39,198 nucleotides of DNA from Weizmannia acidilactici (lineage in GTDB: Bacteria; Bacillota; Bacilli; Bacillales; Bacillaceae_C), in assembly GCF_008974225.1 (NCBI RefSeq), contig NZ_BKZR01000034.1, forward strand, positions 1 to 39,198, read 5' to 3'. Under the pieces are notes generated by a model. The model was not told the DNA's origin. It made no database searches and was given only the letters and a program-made list of their open reading frames with translations. Positions within the stretch are counted from its first letter, which is position 1; each line of letters starts with the position of its first letter. The translations under genes were made by a program, and so were the position numbers. Positions 32,181 through 39,198 of the stretch are shown here, piece after piece.

Positions 32181-33689
32181 TTAAAACAGTGACTTAATTT
32201 GGTTGGCGTACTTTCTTAACGTGGAGGCCGAAATTTGATATTCTGCCGCGACAGCCTGCTGGGACACTTTATCACCCTTTTGGCGGTGCCACAAATAATC
32301 GGTGGCGGCGGCGAATCCGGCTTCGTTTTTAAACCGTTCTCCGTGCTTTAGGCCGTTTAAAAAGATCGAAAACCAAACGAGCATCAAATCGGTATATCCT
32401 GGGAACATCGGCCCGTAATGTCCGTGGAGGATACATGCAATATTGTGCCCGCGCGCAAACACTTTGTCCGGGTCAAAATGCTCACGGATGCCCGACTCAA
32501 GGACATGCGCCAAATAAATTTTCTCAATCAGCGTAAAATCTTCGAAGTTTTTAAAATCAGGATGCGAAACGATGTCCGAACGATTGGAAGAAAGACCGAT
32601 CAGAAAAATCCCGAATAAACGCTCAGGCATCTCCCCGCTGTTGAGCCGGTTTAAAATAAATTGGACATTTTTCTCATTCAGCTTTTTTTCCAAATCCCGG
32701 TTCCACGGTTCATATCCCTTTTTCCCTGGGTTCAGTTCGATGAGCTGCTCCCATGCCGATTCCGCTGCCTGTTGGCGGCCGGTATAATAGGCAGCCTGCG
32801 ACAGCCAGTAGTAAAACGATGCATCCCCGTCAAATCCGGCTTTTTTCAACCGGTTCAACCAATGGTAAGCCTCTTCAAAACGGCCGATAGTGGCAAATGT
32901 TGCGCCGAGCTTGTATTGGTGGTCGATTAAAACCGGCCGGACCTTTTCAAGCCCTTTCACAATTTTTTCAAGTTTTTCGTCATCTTGCTTATGGTAGAAA
33001 AAAACGGCTAAATTGCATAGCGCATGAAGATTGCCCGGGTTCTTTTCCAGCAGGTCCTCCAGCACCGCGATCGCTTTTTCCGCCTGGCCGAGGTAAAAGT
33101 ACGCAAGCGCAATATTATTGTAGCCGGACCAAAAATCCGGATATTTTTCGATCAGTTTGTTTAGCTCGTTAAGCGCCATTTCAAAATTTCCCGCTTCCAA
33201 AAGACGCCTTGCTTCTTCCTGCTTGATCATGAGTTCATCCTGCTCATAAGAGATGGATTCGAGTTCCCCATCGTCCAAGTCAATCATGTAAATGAGTTCT
33301 TCCGCTTCTTCCCTATACTCGCCGAACGGGTCTTTTTCCAAGTATTGGCGGGCATGGTACAAAGCCTCGTTAAAAAACCCGAGTTCCGCATAATTATTGG
33401 CTAAAAAAAAGTGGCACTCCACCATACTTGGATCGAGTTTCTCCAAAATATGGCGGAAAATGTCAATTGCCTGCTGGAACTCTTCGCAATGGGTATAAAT
33501 GATCGCAAGCTGGCAGGCAATGACCGGGTCGTTCGGATCCAACTGGGCGGCGCGCTGCAAATATTTTCGTGCTTTTTTGATGTCATGGCGGTCAAAAGCC
33601 TGGACACCTTTATTAAAATAGTATTCTCCCGTCGGTATAAAAGACAGCACATTCCCATGTTCCTGCCTTAATTTGGAATCTTTGCTCAT
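32181..33689 (-). CDS. yvcD: TPR-repeat protein YvcD with C-terminal HTH
   Basis: This 502-aa cytoplasmic protein has at least six tetratricopeptide-like repeats between about residues 22 and 320. Examples are YYFNKGVQAFDRHDIKKARK, ACQLAIIYTHCEEFQQAI and GYNNIALAYFYLGQAEKAI. A C-terminal helix-turn-helix-like segment (VSQQAVAAEYQISASTLRKY, about 475-494) closes it. B. subtilis YvcD is similar in size and also lies near trxB. The function is unknown; TPRs suggest protein-protein contacts and the last segment possible DNA binding. GAGGGA lies upstream of the ATG. It may have its own extended -10 promoter or be read through from yvoF. Confidence 0.85.
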   Translation of the reverse strand: MSKDSKLRQEHGNVLSFIPTGEYYFNKGVQAFDRHDIKKARKYLQRAAQLDPNDPVIACQLAIIYTHCEEFQQAIDIFRHILEKLDPSMVECHFFLANNYAELGFFNEALYHARQYLEKDPFGEYREEAEELIYMIDLDDGELESISYEQDELMIKQEEARRLLEAGNFEMALNELNKLIEKYPDFWSGYNNIALAYFYLGQAEKAIAVLEDLLEKNPGNLHALCNLAVFFYHKQDDEKLEKIVKGLEKVRPVLIDHQYKLGATFATIGRFEEAYHWLNRLKKAGFDGDASFYYWLSQAAYYTGRQQAAESAWEQLIELNPGKKGYEPWNRDLEKKLNEKNVQFILNRLNSGEMPERLFGIFLIGLSSNRSDIVSHPDFKNFEDFTLIEKIYLAHVLESGIREHFDPDKVFARGHNIACILHGHYGPMFPGYTDLMLVWFSIFLNGLKHGERFKNEAGFAAATDYLWHRQKGDKVSQQAVAAEYQISASTLRKYANQIKSLF

Positions 33690-33729
33690 GTTGTTCCCTC
33701 ACAAACAATAAACATTAGTCGCTTCTTGT

Positions 33730-33758
33730 AGTATATCATACATCCGGGGCGCCTTTAA
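33730..33758 (-). promoter_or_regulatory. Possible promoter of yvcD
   Basis: An extended -10 (TG, one base, TATACT; 33738-33730) has only a weak TTAAAG 17 bp upstream (33758-33753). It lies about 40 bp before the yvcD start. Confidence 0.35.
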
Positions 33759-33788
33759 CCTTTTCGGCTCAAGTAATTGTTCCCTTAT

Positions 33789-34298
33789 TCACTGTTCTGT
33801 CTGTTCGGGTCTTTCCTTTGCTTCGCGGATGATTTGCAATGGATTTCCGCCTGCAAAGGAACCAGCAGGCACATCTTTATGGACAACGGAACCGGCGGCC
33901 ACCACTGCCCGGTCCCCGATCACCACCCCAGGGAGAATGGTCGTATTTGCACCGACCATTACTTCGTCGCCGATCACCACTTCCCCGATCCGGTATTCGT
34001 CTATCAAATATTCATGTGCGAGAATGGTCGTATTATAACCGATCACGCAATTTTTCCCGACCGATATTTTTTCGGGAAACATGATGTCCACCAGCACTTT
34101 ATACGCAAAAGCCGTTTTGTCCCCGACTTTCATGCACAAAAATGTCCGGTACATCCAATTTTTTACGCGCAAAAACGGCATATAGCGGGCAATTTCGATG
34201 ATGATGACATTTTTCAACACTTTCCAAAAAGAAACGGTTTTGTAAATTTGCCAAAGTGCATTCGCGCCTTCAACCGGATACCGCTCCGTTTTCCTCAT
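33789..34298 (-). CDS. yvoF: Hexapeptide-repeat acyltransferase YvoF
   Basis: This 169-aa protein has a basic and hydrophobic N-terminal part (1-70) and a left-handed beta-helix of hexapeptide repeats (about 75-155; ISVGKNCVIGYNTTI, VVIGDEVMVGANTTI, LPGVVIGDRAVVAAGSVV). It ends with DVPAGSFAGGNPLQII, typical of O-acetyltransferases. The acceptor is unknown. The ATG overlaps the ppaX stop in an ATGA junction, so it is the fourth gene of hprK-lgt-ppaX-yvoF, as in B. subtilis. Confidence 0.9.
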   Translation of the reverse strand: MRKTERYPVEGANALWQIYKTVSFWKVLKNVIIIEIARYMPFLRVKNWMYRTFLCMKVGDKTAFAYKVLVDIMFPEKISVGKNCVIGYNTTILAHEYLIDEYRIGEVVIGDEVMVGANTTILPGVVIGDRAVVAAGSVVHKDVPAGSFAGGNPLQIIREAKERPEQTEQ

Positions 34299-34948
34299 CT
34301 GGCTTTAACCCCGACAATCTTTGCAAGGTCGGACATATGGTCAAGCATAAAATCTGGTTTATATTTTTCAAGAAAAGCGCGCCCTTTTGCCGACCACGAA
34401 ACCCCGGCCGAATACGTGCCGGCATTTTTCGCCGCCTGGATATCATGGTAATTGTCGCCGATCATGATTGCTTCTTCCGGCGCCGAACCGAGCAGGTGCA
34501 GCGCTTTTTCAACAGGTTCCGGATCCGGCTTGGCCCGCTTTACATCGTCAAGCGTAATGACGGCATCGAAAAACGGATTCAAGCGGGTCAGCTTCAGCCC
34601 TTTCATGACCGTATCCTTCATTTTGGTCGATACAATCCCCAGCTTAAAGCGGTGTTCTTTCAGCATTTTAATCGTATCAAAGACGCCCGGGAATTCTTTT
34701 ACGAGGGAATCGTGCTGCTGGACATTATAGGCGCGGTATATGGCGACCATTTCTTCCGCCCGCTCCGGATCGATGGATGAAAAACTGTCAATCAAAGGCG
34801 GCCCGTTAAAAATGAGCACGTCTTCCCGGCTGTAGCGCCCCGGATAATAATGGTTCAACGTATGCAAAAAGGACTGGACGATTAATTCATTCGTGTCAAT
34901 CAAAGTTCCATCCAAATCAAACAAAAGCGTGGTAATCGGTTTTCCCAT
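34295..34948 (-). CDS. ppaX: Pyrophosphatase PpaX
   Basis: This 217-aa haloacid-dehalogenase-superfamily enzyme hydrolyses the inorganic pyrophosphate produced when HprK dephosphorylates P-Ser-HPr. The nucleophile Asp11 and Asp13 are in LFDLDGTLIDT; motif II is GIVSTK and motifs III/IV are KPDPEPVEKAL and MIGDNYHDIQAAKNAGTYS. It is expected in the hprK operon and lies two genes downstream of hprK here. GAGGGA lies upstream of the ATG, 18 bp after lgt. Confidence 0.94.
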   Translation of the reverse strand: MGKPITTLLFDLDGTLIDTNELIVQSFLHTLNHYYPGRYSREDVLIFNGPPLIDSFSSIDPERAEEMVAIYRAYNVQQHDSLVKEFPGVFDTIKMLKEHRFKLGIVSTKMKDTVMKGLKLTRLNPFFDAVITLDDVKRAKPDPEPVEKALHLLGSAPEEAIMIGDNYHDIQAAKNAGTYSAGVSWSAKGRAFLEKYKPDFMLDHMSDLAKIVGVKAR

Positions 34949-34966
34949 TTGTTTCCCTCTTTCTTC

Positions 34967-35779
34967 TTACTGCTCCCCGTACAGTTTGGACGATAATCCT
35001 GTTTTTCTGCGGTAAATCCATACAATCACAGCTGCAATAATCAAAGTAACCGAAACGACCTGCGCCATGCGGATATGGGATGTGAGCATCAAGCTGTCCG
35101 TCCGCAACCCTTCGATAAAGAAACGGCCGATCGAGTACCAGATCAAATAGCTCAAGAAAATTTCTCCCCTGTGCATTTTTGCCCTTCTTAGTAACATCAG
35201 GACAATGAATCCTAAAATGTCCCACAGCGATTCATATAAAAATGTCGGCTGATAATAGGTGCCGTTTATGTACATTTGGTTGATCATCCAATCCGGCAGA
35301 TGCAAATTTTCCAAAAACGCCTTGGAAACCGGCCCGCCGTGCGCTTCCTGGTTCATAAAATTGCCCCAGCGCCCGATCCCCTGCCCCAAAATTAAACTTG
35401 GCGCGGAAATATCGGCAATTTTCCAGAAAGACACGCCTTTTACACGCGTAAATACAATCGCGGTGACAACGGCCCCGATCAACGCTCCGTGGATCGCGAT
35501 GCCGCCGTTCCAGATTTTGATGATTTCATTTGGATGTTCCGAATAATAATCCCATTCAAAAATGACATAGTAAATCCGGGCGCATATAATCGAAACCGGA
35601 ATCGCCCATATGCATAAATCGGCAATGATATTTTGGTCGACTGAAAGCCGGGCAGCTTCGCGCATGGCAAGATACAGCCCCAAAAGAATGCCGAAGCCGA
35701 TAATAATCCCGTACCAATGCACCTCTAACCCGCCTAAATGGAACGCAATCGGGTTCAGGGGGGTAATATTTGGATCCAT
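34967..35779 (-). CDS. lgt: Prolipoprotein diacylglyceryl transferase
   Basis: This 270-aa membrane enzyme transfers diacylglycerol from phosphatidylglycerol to the lipobox cysteine of prolipoproteins. Seven hydrophobic helices are visible. The Lgt signature GQGIGRWGNFMNQEAHGG is around residue 130, and the early segment HWYGIIIGFGILLGLYLAM is typical. AAAGGAG is placed about 10 bases before the ATG. It is between hprK and ppaX, as in B. subtilis, where it is also called gerF because mutants germinate poorly. Confidence 0.97.
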   Translation of the reverse strand: MDPNITPLNPIAFHLGGLEVHWYGIIIGFGILLGLYLAMREAARLSVDQNIIADLCIWAIPVSIICARIYYVIFEWDYYSEHPNEIIKIWNGGIAIHGALIGAVVTAIVFTRVKGVSFWKIADISAPSLILGQGIGRWGNFMNQEAHGGPVSKAFLENLHLPDWMINQMYINGTYYQPTFLYESLWDILGFIVLMLLRRAKMHRGEIFLSYLIWYSIGRFFIEGLRTDSLMLTSHIRMAQVVSVTLIIAAVIVWIYRRKTGLSSKLYGEQ

Positions 35780-35871
35780 TTCATCACAACTCCTTTTTCA
35801 CCCGTTACAATACGGTCCGCCCGGAAAATGCCAGGCGTCCGTTAACTTCTTTTATCCACGGCCGCGCATGG

Positions 35872-36813
35872 TCAGCCCTGGTTATTCTCCTGTTCATGTT
35901 CTTCGATGACATCCGCCAGCTTGTCCGTAAACTGCCGGGCAGCATTTACGCCCATGTTTTTCAAACGGTAATTCATGGCGGCCACTTCAATGATGATGGC
36001 CAGGTTCCTGCCGGGGCGCACCGGCACCGTCATCTTCGTGATTTCCGTATCGAGGATTTTGACTTTTTCTTCATCGAGCCCCAGCCGGTCATACTGCTTA
36101 TGCTGGTCCCAAATTTCCAAATTGGCGATCATCGTAATCCGTTTGTGGCTTCTCACCGCACCTGCGCCAAATAACGTCATGACATTGATAATGCCGAGCC
36201 CGCGGATTTCCAGCAAATGTTCAATCAATTCCGGGGCATGCCCGATCAGGGAACCTTCTTCTTCCTGGACAATTTCGACACAGTCATCGGCAACAAGCCT
36301 GTGCCCTCTTTTCACAAGTTCCAGCGCAGTCTCGCTTTTCCCGACACCGCTTTTTCCGGTAATCAGAACGCCGACCCCGTATACATCAACAAGCACGCCA
36401 TGGACGGCTGTCGTCGGGGCAAGCTTATATTCCAAATAATTCGTTAAACGGCTTGAAAACCGCGTTGTTTTCATCGGTGTCCGCATCACAGGGACCGAAT
36501 GTTCTTCAGAAGCCTCGATCAATTCCGAGGGAATTTCCAAGCCTCTCGAAATCACAATGCCCGGTGTTATATCGCTGCACAAATTTTCCATCCTGCTTTT
36601 CCGTTCTTCCGGCGTAAGCCTGTTGCTGAAGGTGATTTCCGTCATGCCAAGCAGCTGGATGCGGTCAGCCGGATAATAATCAAAAAAGCCCGTCATCTCC
36701 AGGCCCGGCCGTGAAATATCACTCGTGGTGATCGGGCGGTGGATGCCTTCTTCTCCACTGATCAGCTCAAGATTAAACTGTTTAATAATGTCTGCTACGC
36801 GCACCTTTGCCAC
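35872..36813 (-). CDS. hprK: HPr kinase/phosphorylase
   Basis: This 313-aa bifunctional enzyme phosphorylates HPr and Crh on Ser46 or removes the phosphate with inorganic phosphate, according to glycolytic state. Walker A GKSGVGKS is at 153-160, preceded by GVLVDVYGVGVLITG. The HprK signature RGLGIINVMTLFGAGAVR follows near 205. The GTG start at 36813 has AGGAGG seven bases upstream. A perfect TATAAT at 36864-36859 lies about 45 bp upstream but without a clear -35. It heads hprK-lgt-ppaX-yvoF, whose outputs (HPr-Ser-P cycle) link to crh in this window. Confidence 0.97.
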   Translation of the reverse strand: MAKVRVADIIKQFNLELISGEEGIHRPITTSDISRPGLEMTGFFDYYPADRIQLLGMTEITFSNRLTPEERKSRMENLCSDITPGIVISRGLEIPSELIEASEEHSVPVMRTPMKTTRFSSRLTNYLEYKLAPTTAVHGVLVDVYGVGVLITGKSGVGKSETALELVKRGHRLVADDCVEIVQEEEGSLIGHAPELIEHLLEIRGLGIINVMTLFGAGAVRSHKRITMIANLEIWDQHKQYDRLGLDEEKVKILDTEITKMTVPVRPGRNLAIIIEVAAMNYRLKNMGVNAARQFTDKLADVIEEHEQENNQG

Positions 36814-36960
36814 TATGATTCCTCCTGTATCAATCCGGCTGCAAAAAAACCGGAATGGATTATACTTGATGATTCAAAGGCTTCTTATTATTTTATCATT
36901 TCGTAAAGGGGCCGTACCAGCCCTTTTCGATAAAAATGATTTTCCAGCCGCGAAGCAGGA

Positions 36961-36990
36961 CAATAAAAAGACGGCAGGTTCTCCCGCCGT
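36961..36990 (-). terminator. Terminator after yvlD
   Basis: ACGGCGGG and CCTGCCGT pair over 8 positions (one G-T) around GAGAA, wrapped by CTTTTTATT on the minus strand (36990-36961). It is about 70 bp past the yvlD stop and separates it from hprK. Confidence 0.75.
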
Positions 36991-37060
36991 ACTTCATGAA
37001 TATCATGGATGGCCACATCATTCCGCAGCAGTCCTGCAAATTTCATAAAACCTTTCCCGG

Positions 37061-37414
37061 TCAGCCCGATTGTTTCCGGAATACTGTTTCCTGCAAAATT
37101 AAATTTACAACCGCCATAATCACCGCCACTAGAAAAGCCATGCCGAAGCTGTCAATCTCAAAACTCGGGCCCATCAGCTCATCGGTCATGACCAAGGTAA
37201 TGGCATTGATGACGAGTAGAAAAATGCCCAAACTGAGGATCGTAATCGGTAAAGTGAGCAGGATTAAAATCGGCCGCACCAAAATATTCAAGATGGACAA
37301 TATGAGGCTTGCCATAATGGCGGAGCCGACACTTTCAACATAAAACCCCTGGAAATAGCCGGAAAGTGCGATAAACAATATGGCGTTGATCAAAATTCCG
37401 AGTATCCAGCGCAT
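37061..37414 (-). CDS. yvlD: Phage-holin-like membrane protein YvlD
   Basis: This 117-aa protein has four predicted transmembrane helices (about 3-20, 29-47, 52-76, 88-110) and belongs to the Phage_holin_4_2 (PF04020) group. The conserved part is ILNILVRPILILLTLPITILSLG. The group is chromosomal and not evidence of a prophage. The ATG at 37414 is favoured because it aligns with B. subtilis YvlD and AAAGG lies 10 bases upstream; ATG and TTG two and three codons earlier are possible. B. subtilis yvlABCD is a sigma-W operon; here only yvlB and yvlD remain together. Confidence 0.88.
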   Translation of the reverse strand: MRWILGILINAILFIALSGYFQGFYVESVGSAIMASLILSILNILVRPILILLTLPITILSLGIFLLVINAITLVMTDELMGPSFEIDSFGMAFLVAVIMAVVNLILQETVFRKQSG

Positions 37415-37512
37415 GGTCATCAAACCTTTTCTTCAATTCTTACTTACAGTATATATCCGCACCTGCAAAAAAATCCCGCCACACACCCCGTTTTTCGGAA
37501 AAGCCTAACCTT

Positions 37513-38646
37513 TTATGCTTTTTGGCCGTGGTCTTCCGGCTCACGATGCTTGTTAGTGCTTTGCTCTTTTATCGTAATGGTGCCTGTTTTGGCATCGGCA
37601 AATACATACAGTTCGGTTTCGGAAATGCCTTTTCGGCTGAACCGGGCAATCTTTTGAATCATTTCTTTCCGTTCTTCATATTTCTCCATGCCTTCCAGTT
37701 CTATCGCGAAGCTGCCAAAATTCGTTTTTCCTTCCCCATGCACGGACGTATTTTCCGGAATGGCAATTTCAATATTTCCGGAAACAGTTTTGGCATGCAA
37801 AGTGTCTCCTTCGGAAGCCATATTTACGGTAATATTGCCGTTGAACGCTTCAAAATCCGAGCGCCCGAAAGAGCCGTTCCAGCGGATGTCGCCGTTCATC
37901 GTCTGCGCTTCGACCTGCCGGATGACAGTCCTGTCAAATTCAACGGTGCCGTTCCCTGTCTCAATATCCGCTTTTTCTAATTCGGCACGCTCAAGCAGCA
38001 CCTTGCCATGCAGTGTTTTGATCTTTAAGTGATCGGCTTGGATTTCTTTTACCTGGACATTGCCACTAAAGGTGCTTAAGATAATTTTCCGGTATTGGGC
38101 TGCCGGAATGTAAACGGCTGTGTCGGCTTTCATCCATTTTGACTGGGTAGCAAATACAAGCCTTCCGTCTTCAATAGAAAAAGTGCTGTTATTCAATAAA
38201 AAACTGCGCGCTTCTTCCCGGTCATTTGTACGGAAGACTTTTGCCCGGCATTCCACCCGCACATCTTCCTGGTCCCATTGCTTAAACGTGAGGTTTCCGT
38301 TTGCAATGTCGATTTCAATATTTTCGATCTCGGGCATATGTTGCTGGAATACATGGGAAACCTCGGCGGACTGGCTGATTTGGAAATCAAACTCCTTTAT
38401 TTTTTTCAATGCCCCGCCGACCAGATCAAACAGTTTTTCTTTCGTCTCGTTGAAATTTTGTGCCGGGTCGTGGAACCTTTTTTGGCCTTCCCCGTCTCTG
38501 CCGCTTTGTTCCGTTGTTTTCCCCTCGCCCTTTTCCACATTTCCGGACTCTTCCCTGTCCAATGCCTCCAAAAGCGTCAAAGCTTCATCAGTTGACAATT
38601 TTCCGTTTTTTACCATATCCAAAATCCGTTTTCGCTTATTTTCCAT
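37513..38646 (-). CDS. yvlB: YvlB/LiaX-like protein (DUF4097)
   Basis: This 377-aa protein starts with an amphipathic helical segment (MENKRKRILDMVKNGKLSTDEALTLLEAL; residues 1-29, usual for YvlB-type proteins). A charged linker (30-70) follows, then a long right-handed beta-rich DUF4097 repeat domain (about 110-360) with turns such as SGNVQVKEIQA, NGDIRWNGS and SGNIEIAIPEN. No transmembrane helix is present. The enterococcal relative LiaX senses cell-envelope damage. The ATG at 38646 has AAGGAGG nine bases upstream; seven earlier codons are rejected. A consensus sigma-W promoter lies upstream, linking it to envelope stress. Confidence 0.9.
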   Translation of the reverse strand: MENKRKRILDMVKNGKLSTDEALTLLEALDREESGNVEKGEGKTTEQSGRDGEGQKRFHDPAQNFNETKEKLFDLVGGALKKIKEFDFQISQSAEVSHVFQQHMPEIENIEIDIANGNLTFKQWDQEDVRVECRAKVFRTNDREEARSFLLNNSTFSIEDGRLVFATQSKWMKADTAVYIPAAQYRKIILSTFSGNVQVKEIQADHLKIKTLHGKVLLERAELEKADIETGNGTVEFDRTVIRQVEAQTMNGDIRWNGSFGRSDFEAFNGNITVNMASEGDTLHAKTVSGNIEIAIPENTSVHGEGKTNFGSFAIELEGMEKYEERKEMIQKIARFSRKGISETELYVFADAKTGTITIKEQSTNKHREPEDHGQKA

Positions 38647-38683
38647 AGGGGTGCCTCCTTTTTTCAATCCTGTTATCTTACAT

Positions 38684-38709
38684 TACGTACAGCGGGAAGG
38701 AAGGTTTCA
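38684..38709 (-). promoter_or_regulatory. Sigma-W type ECF promoter of yvlB-yvlD
   Basis: TGAAAC (38709-38704), exactly 16 bp, then CGTA (38687-38684) matches the B. subtilis sigma-W consensus without a mismatch. It is placed about 40 bp before yvlB. B. subtilis yvlABCD is a known sigma-W unit. Confidence 0.85.
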
Positions 38710-38899
38710 GATTTCACTTCATATCTGAAGCATATTTAAATATGATTCAAATTTCAAATTTTCAGGGAAGATCAGGCGTCTATAAAATATACCAAACAGA
38801 CCTCATCATTTAAAAAAGCAATGCTGTTACGAGTGAGTCAAGTTTTTGCGGGAGGTGCCTCTCAACCTTCGATATTCGATTTTCGCCTTTTTAAATTTT

Positions 38900-38977
38900 A
38901 GCCATCTGTTTCGGCTCTTCAAGGGTATAGGCTTCGCCCTCGCATGCTAGCCCTTGAAGCCCGCAACACAGATGGCT
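38900..38977. repeat. Two-tier hairpin inside the IS end
   Basis: AGCCATCTG (38900-38908) pairs with CAGATGGCT (38969-38977), and inside it CTTCAAGGG (38917-38925) pairs with CCCTTGAAG (38951-38959). A third CTTCAAGGG follows at 38985-38993 in the same orientation as the first and could compete for pairing. It lies between the transposase stop and the IS terminus. Confidence 0.7.
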
Positions 38978-39022
38978 TAATGGGCTTCAAGGGCGAAAAA
39001 CGAGAAACTAAACGGATAAAGG

Positions 39023-39198
39023 TCAAAAAATTCCTTGATATCCTGCTAGCCCTTTTAGAGCTTCTATATACGGCTTGCCTTGATCCCGGCTTTCCAATGC
39101 AGGCAAATGCCCCATAACCGCTCCTATTGATTCTCGAGTTTTTACTTTCAGCCACTGCTTGATATTGATTTTCTTATCCGGTTTTTCGTTCTCTTTTA
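39023..39198 (-). CDS. Probable transposase, C-terminal part
   Basis: The last 58 codons before a TGA at 39025-39023 are open to the window edge. They encode KINIKQWLKVKTRESIGAV and then PALESRDQGKPYIEALKG, ending in GYQGIF. The segment is basic and Lys-rich, as transposase ends often are. No catalytic residue falls in this part, and I do not recognise the family. The call rests mainly on position inside an element whose terminus is found at both window edges. Confidence 0.5.
   Translation of the reverse strand, partial: KENEKPDKKINIKQWLKVKTRESIGAVMGHLPALESRDQGKPYIEALKGLAGYQGIF

Larger units (their letters stand above)
38827..39198. mobile_element. Insertion-sequence end, incomplete at window edge
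   Basis: The element begins at or near 38827 with 24 bp that are the exact reverse complement of bases 1-24. It contains a 78-bp hairpin and the C-terminus of a probable transposase reading towards this end. The rest lies outside the window. The IS family was not recognised. Confidence 0.65.

Noticed and set aside
37061..37414. Holin-like annotation of YvlD as a prophage sign
   Set aside because: The Phage_holin_4_2 family is common on Bacillus chromosomes, and the neighbours are core genes with a sigma-W promoter.

Overview
This window looks like chromosome from a moderately thermophilic or mesophilic Bacillaceae species. The protein sequences are Bacillus-like throughout and the synteny is that of Bacillus: secG-est-rnr-smpB-ssrA, cggR-gapA-pgk-tpiA-pgm-eno, clpP, yvcI-rapZ-yvcK-whiA-crh, trxB, hprK-lgt-ppaX-yvoF and yvlB-yvlD. 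I favour a relative of Heyndrickxia (Bacillus) coagulans on general grounds, but the sequence alone does not prove the species. Almost every gene reads on the minus strand. The clear exceptions are clpP and a transposase fragment.

Region by region. 1-3.45 kb: a uronate/2-keto-3-deoxygluconate (KDG) cluster with an IclR-type regulator, KDPG aldolase, KDG kinase and a tagaturonate reductase that is cut at the window edge by an insertion-sequence end. 3.45-9.2 kb: an accessory island with an IS3-type transposase fragment and a 1572-aa single-chain restriction-modification enzyme (type ISP style), directly downstream of the tmRNA gene. 9.2-13.7 kb: the trans-translation and RNA-decay cluster (ssrA, smpB, rnr, est, secG). 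13.8-14.07 kb: five exact-period 52-bp repeats. 14.1-21.3 kb: the central glycolytic operon under its repressor CggR, with promoter, CggR operator and two intercistronic hairpins visible. 21.3-22.9 kb: a glutaredoxin-like protein and sigma-54. 22.9-25.1 kb: a second accessory patch with a group II intron remnant, a secreted WGxxGxxG-type small protein, a DUF3231 protein and a prophage ArpU-regulator fragment, next to tRNA-Arg(CCG). 25.5-26.3 kb: clpP with a CtsR operator. 26.29-26.60 kb: six units of a second, unrelated-sequence array with the same ~52-bp period, each able to fold as a two-part hairpin. 26.7-38.7 kb: conserved core genes for carbon-catabolite signalling (crh, hprK, ppaX), cell-envelope metabolism and division control (yvcK, rapZ, whiA), redox (trxB), lipoprotein maturation (lgt) and envelope stress (yvlB/yvlD under a consensus sigma-W promoter). 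38.83 kb to the end: an insertion-sequence end with the C-terminus of its transposase.

The genes connect functionally. Uronate catabolism delivers pyruvate and glyceraldehyde-3-phosphate to the glycolytic operon. CggR senses fructose-1,6-bisphosphate. HprK, PpaX and Crh convey the same glycolytic state to catabolite repression. YvcK, RapZ, WhiA and Crh sit in one operon.

The most unusual signals are the two 52-bp intergenic repeat arrays, the ISP enzyme placed at the tmRNA 3' end, and the exact 24-bp inverted identity between the two window ends, which shows the segment is bounded by the same IS terminus on both sides.
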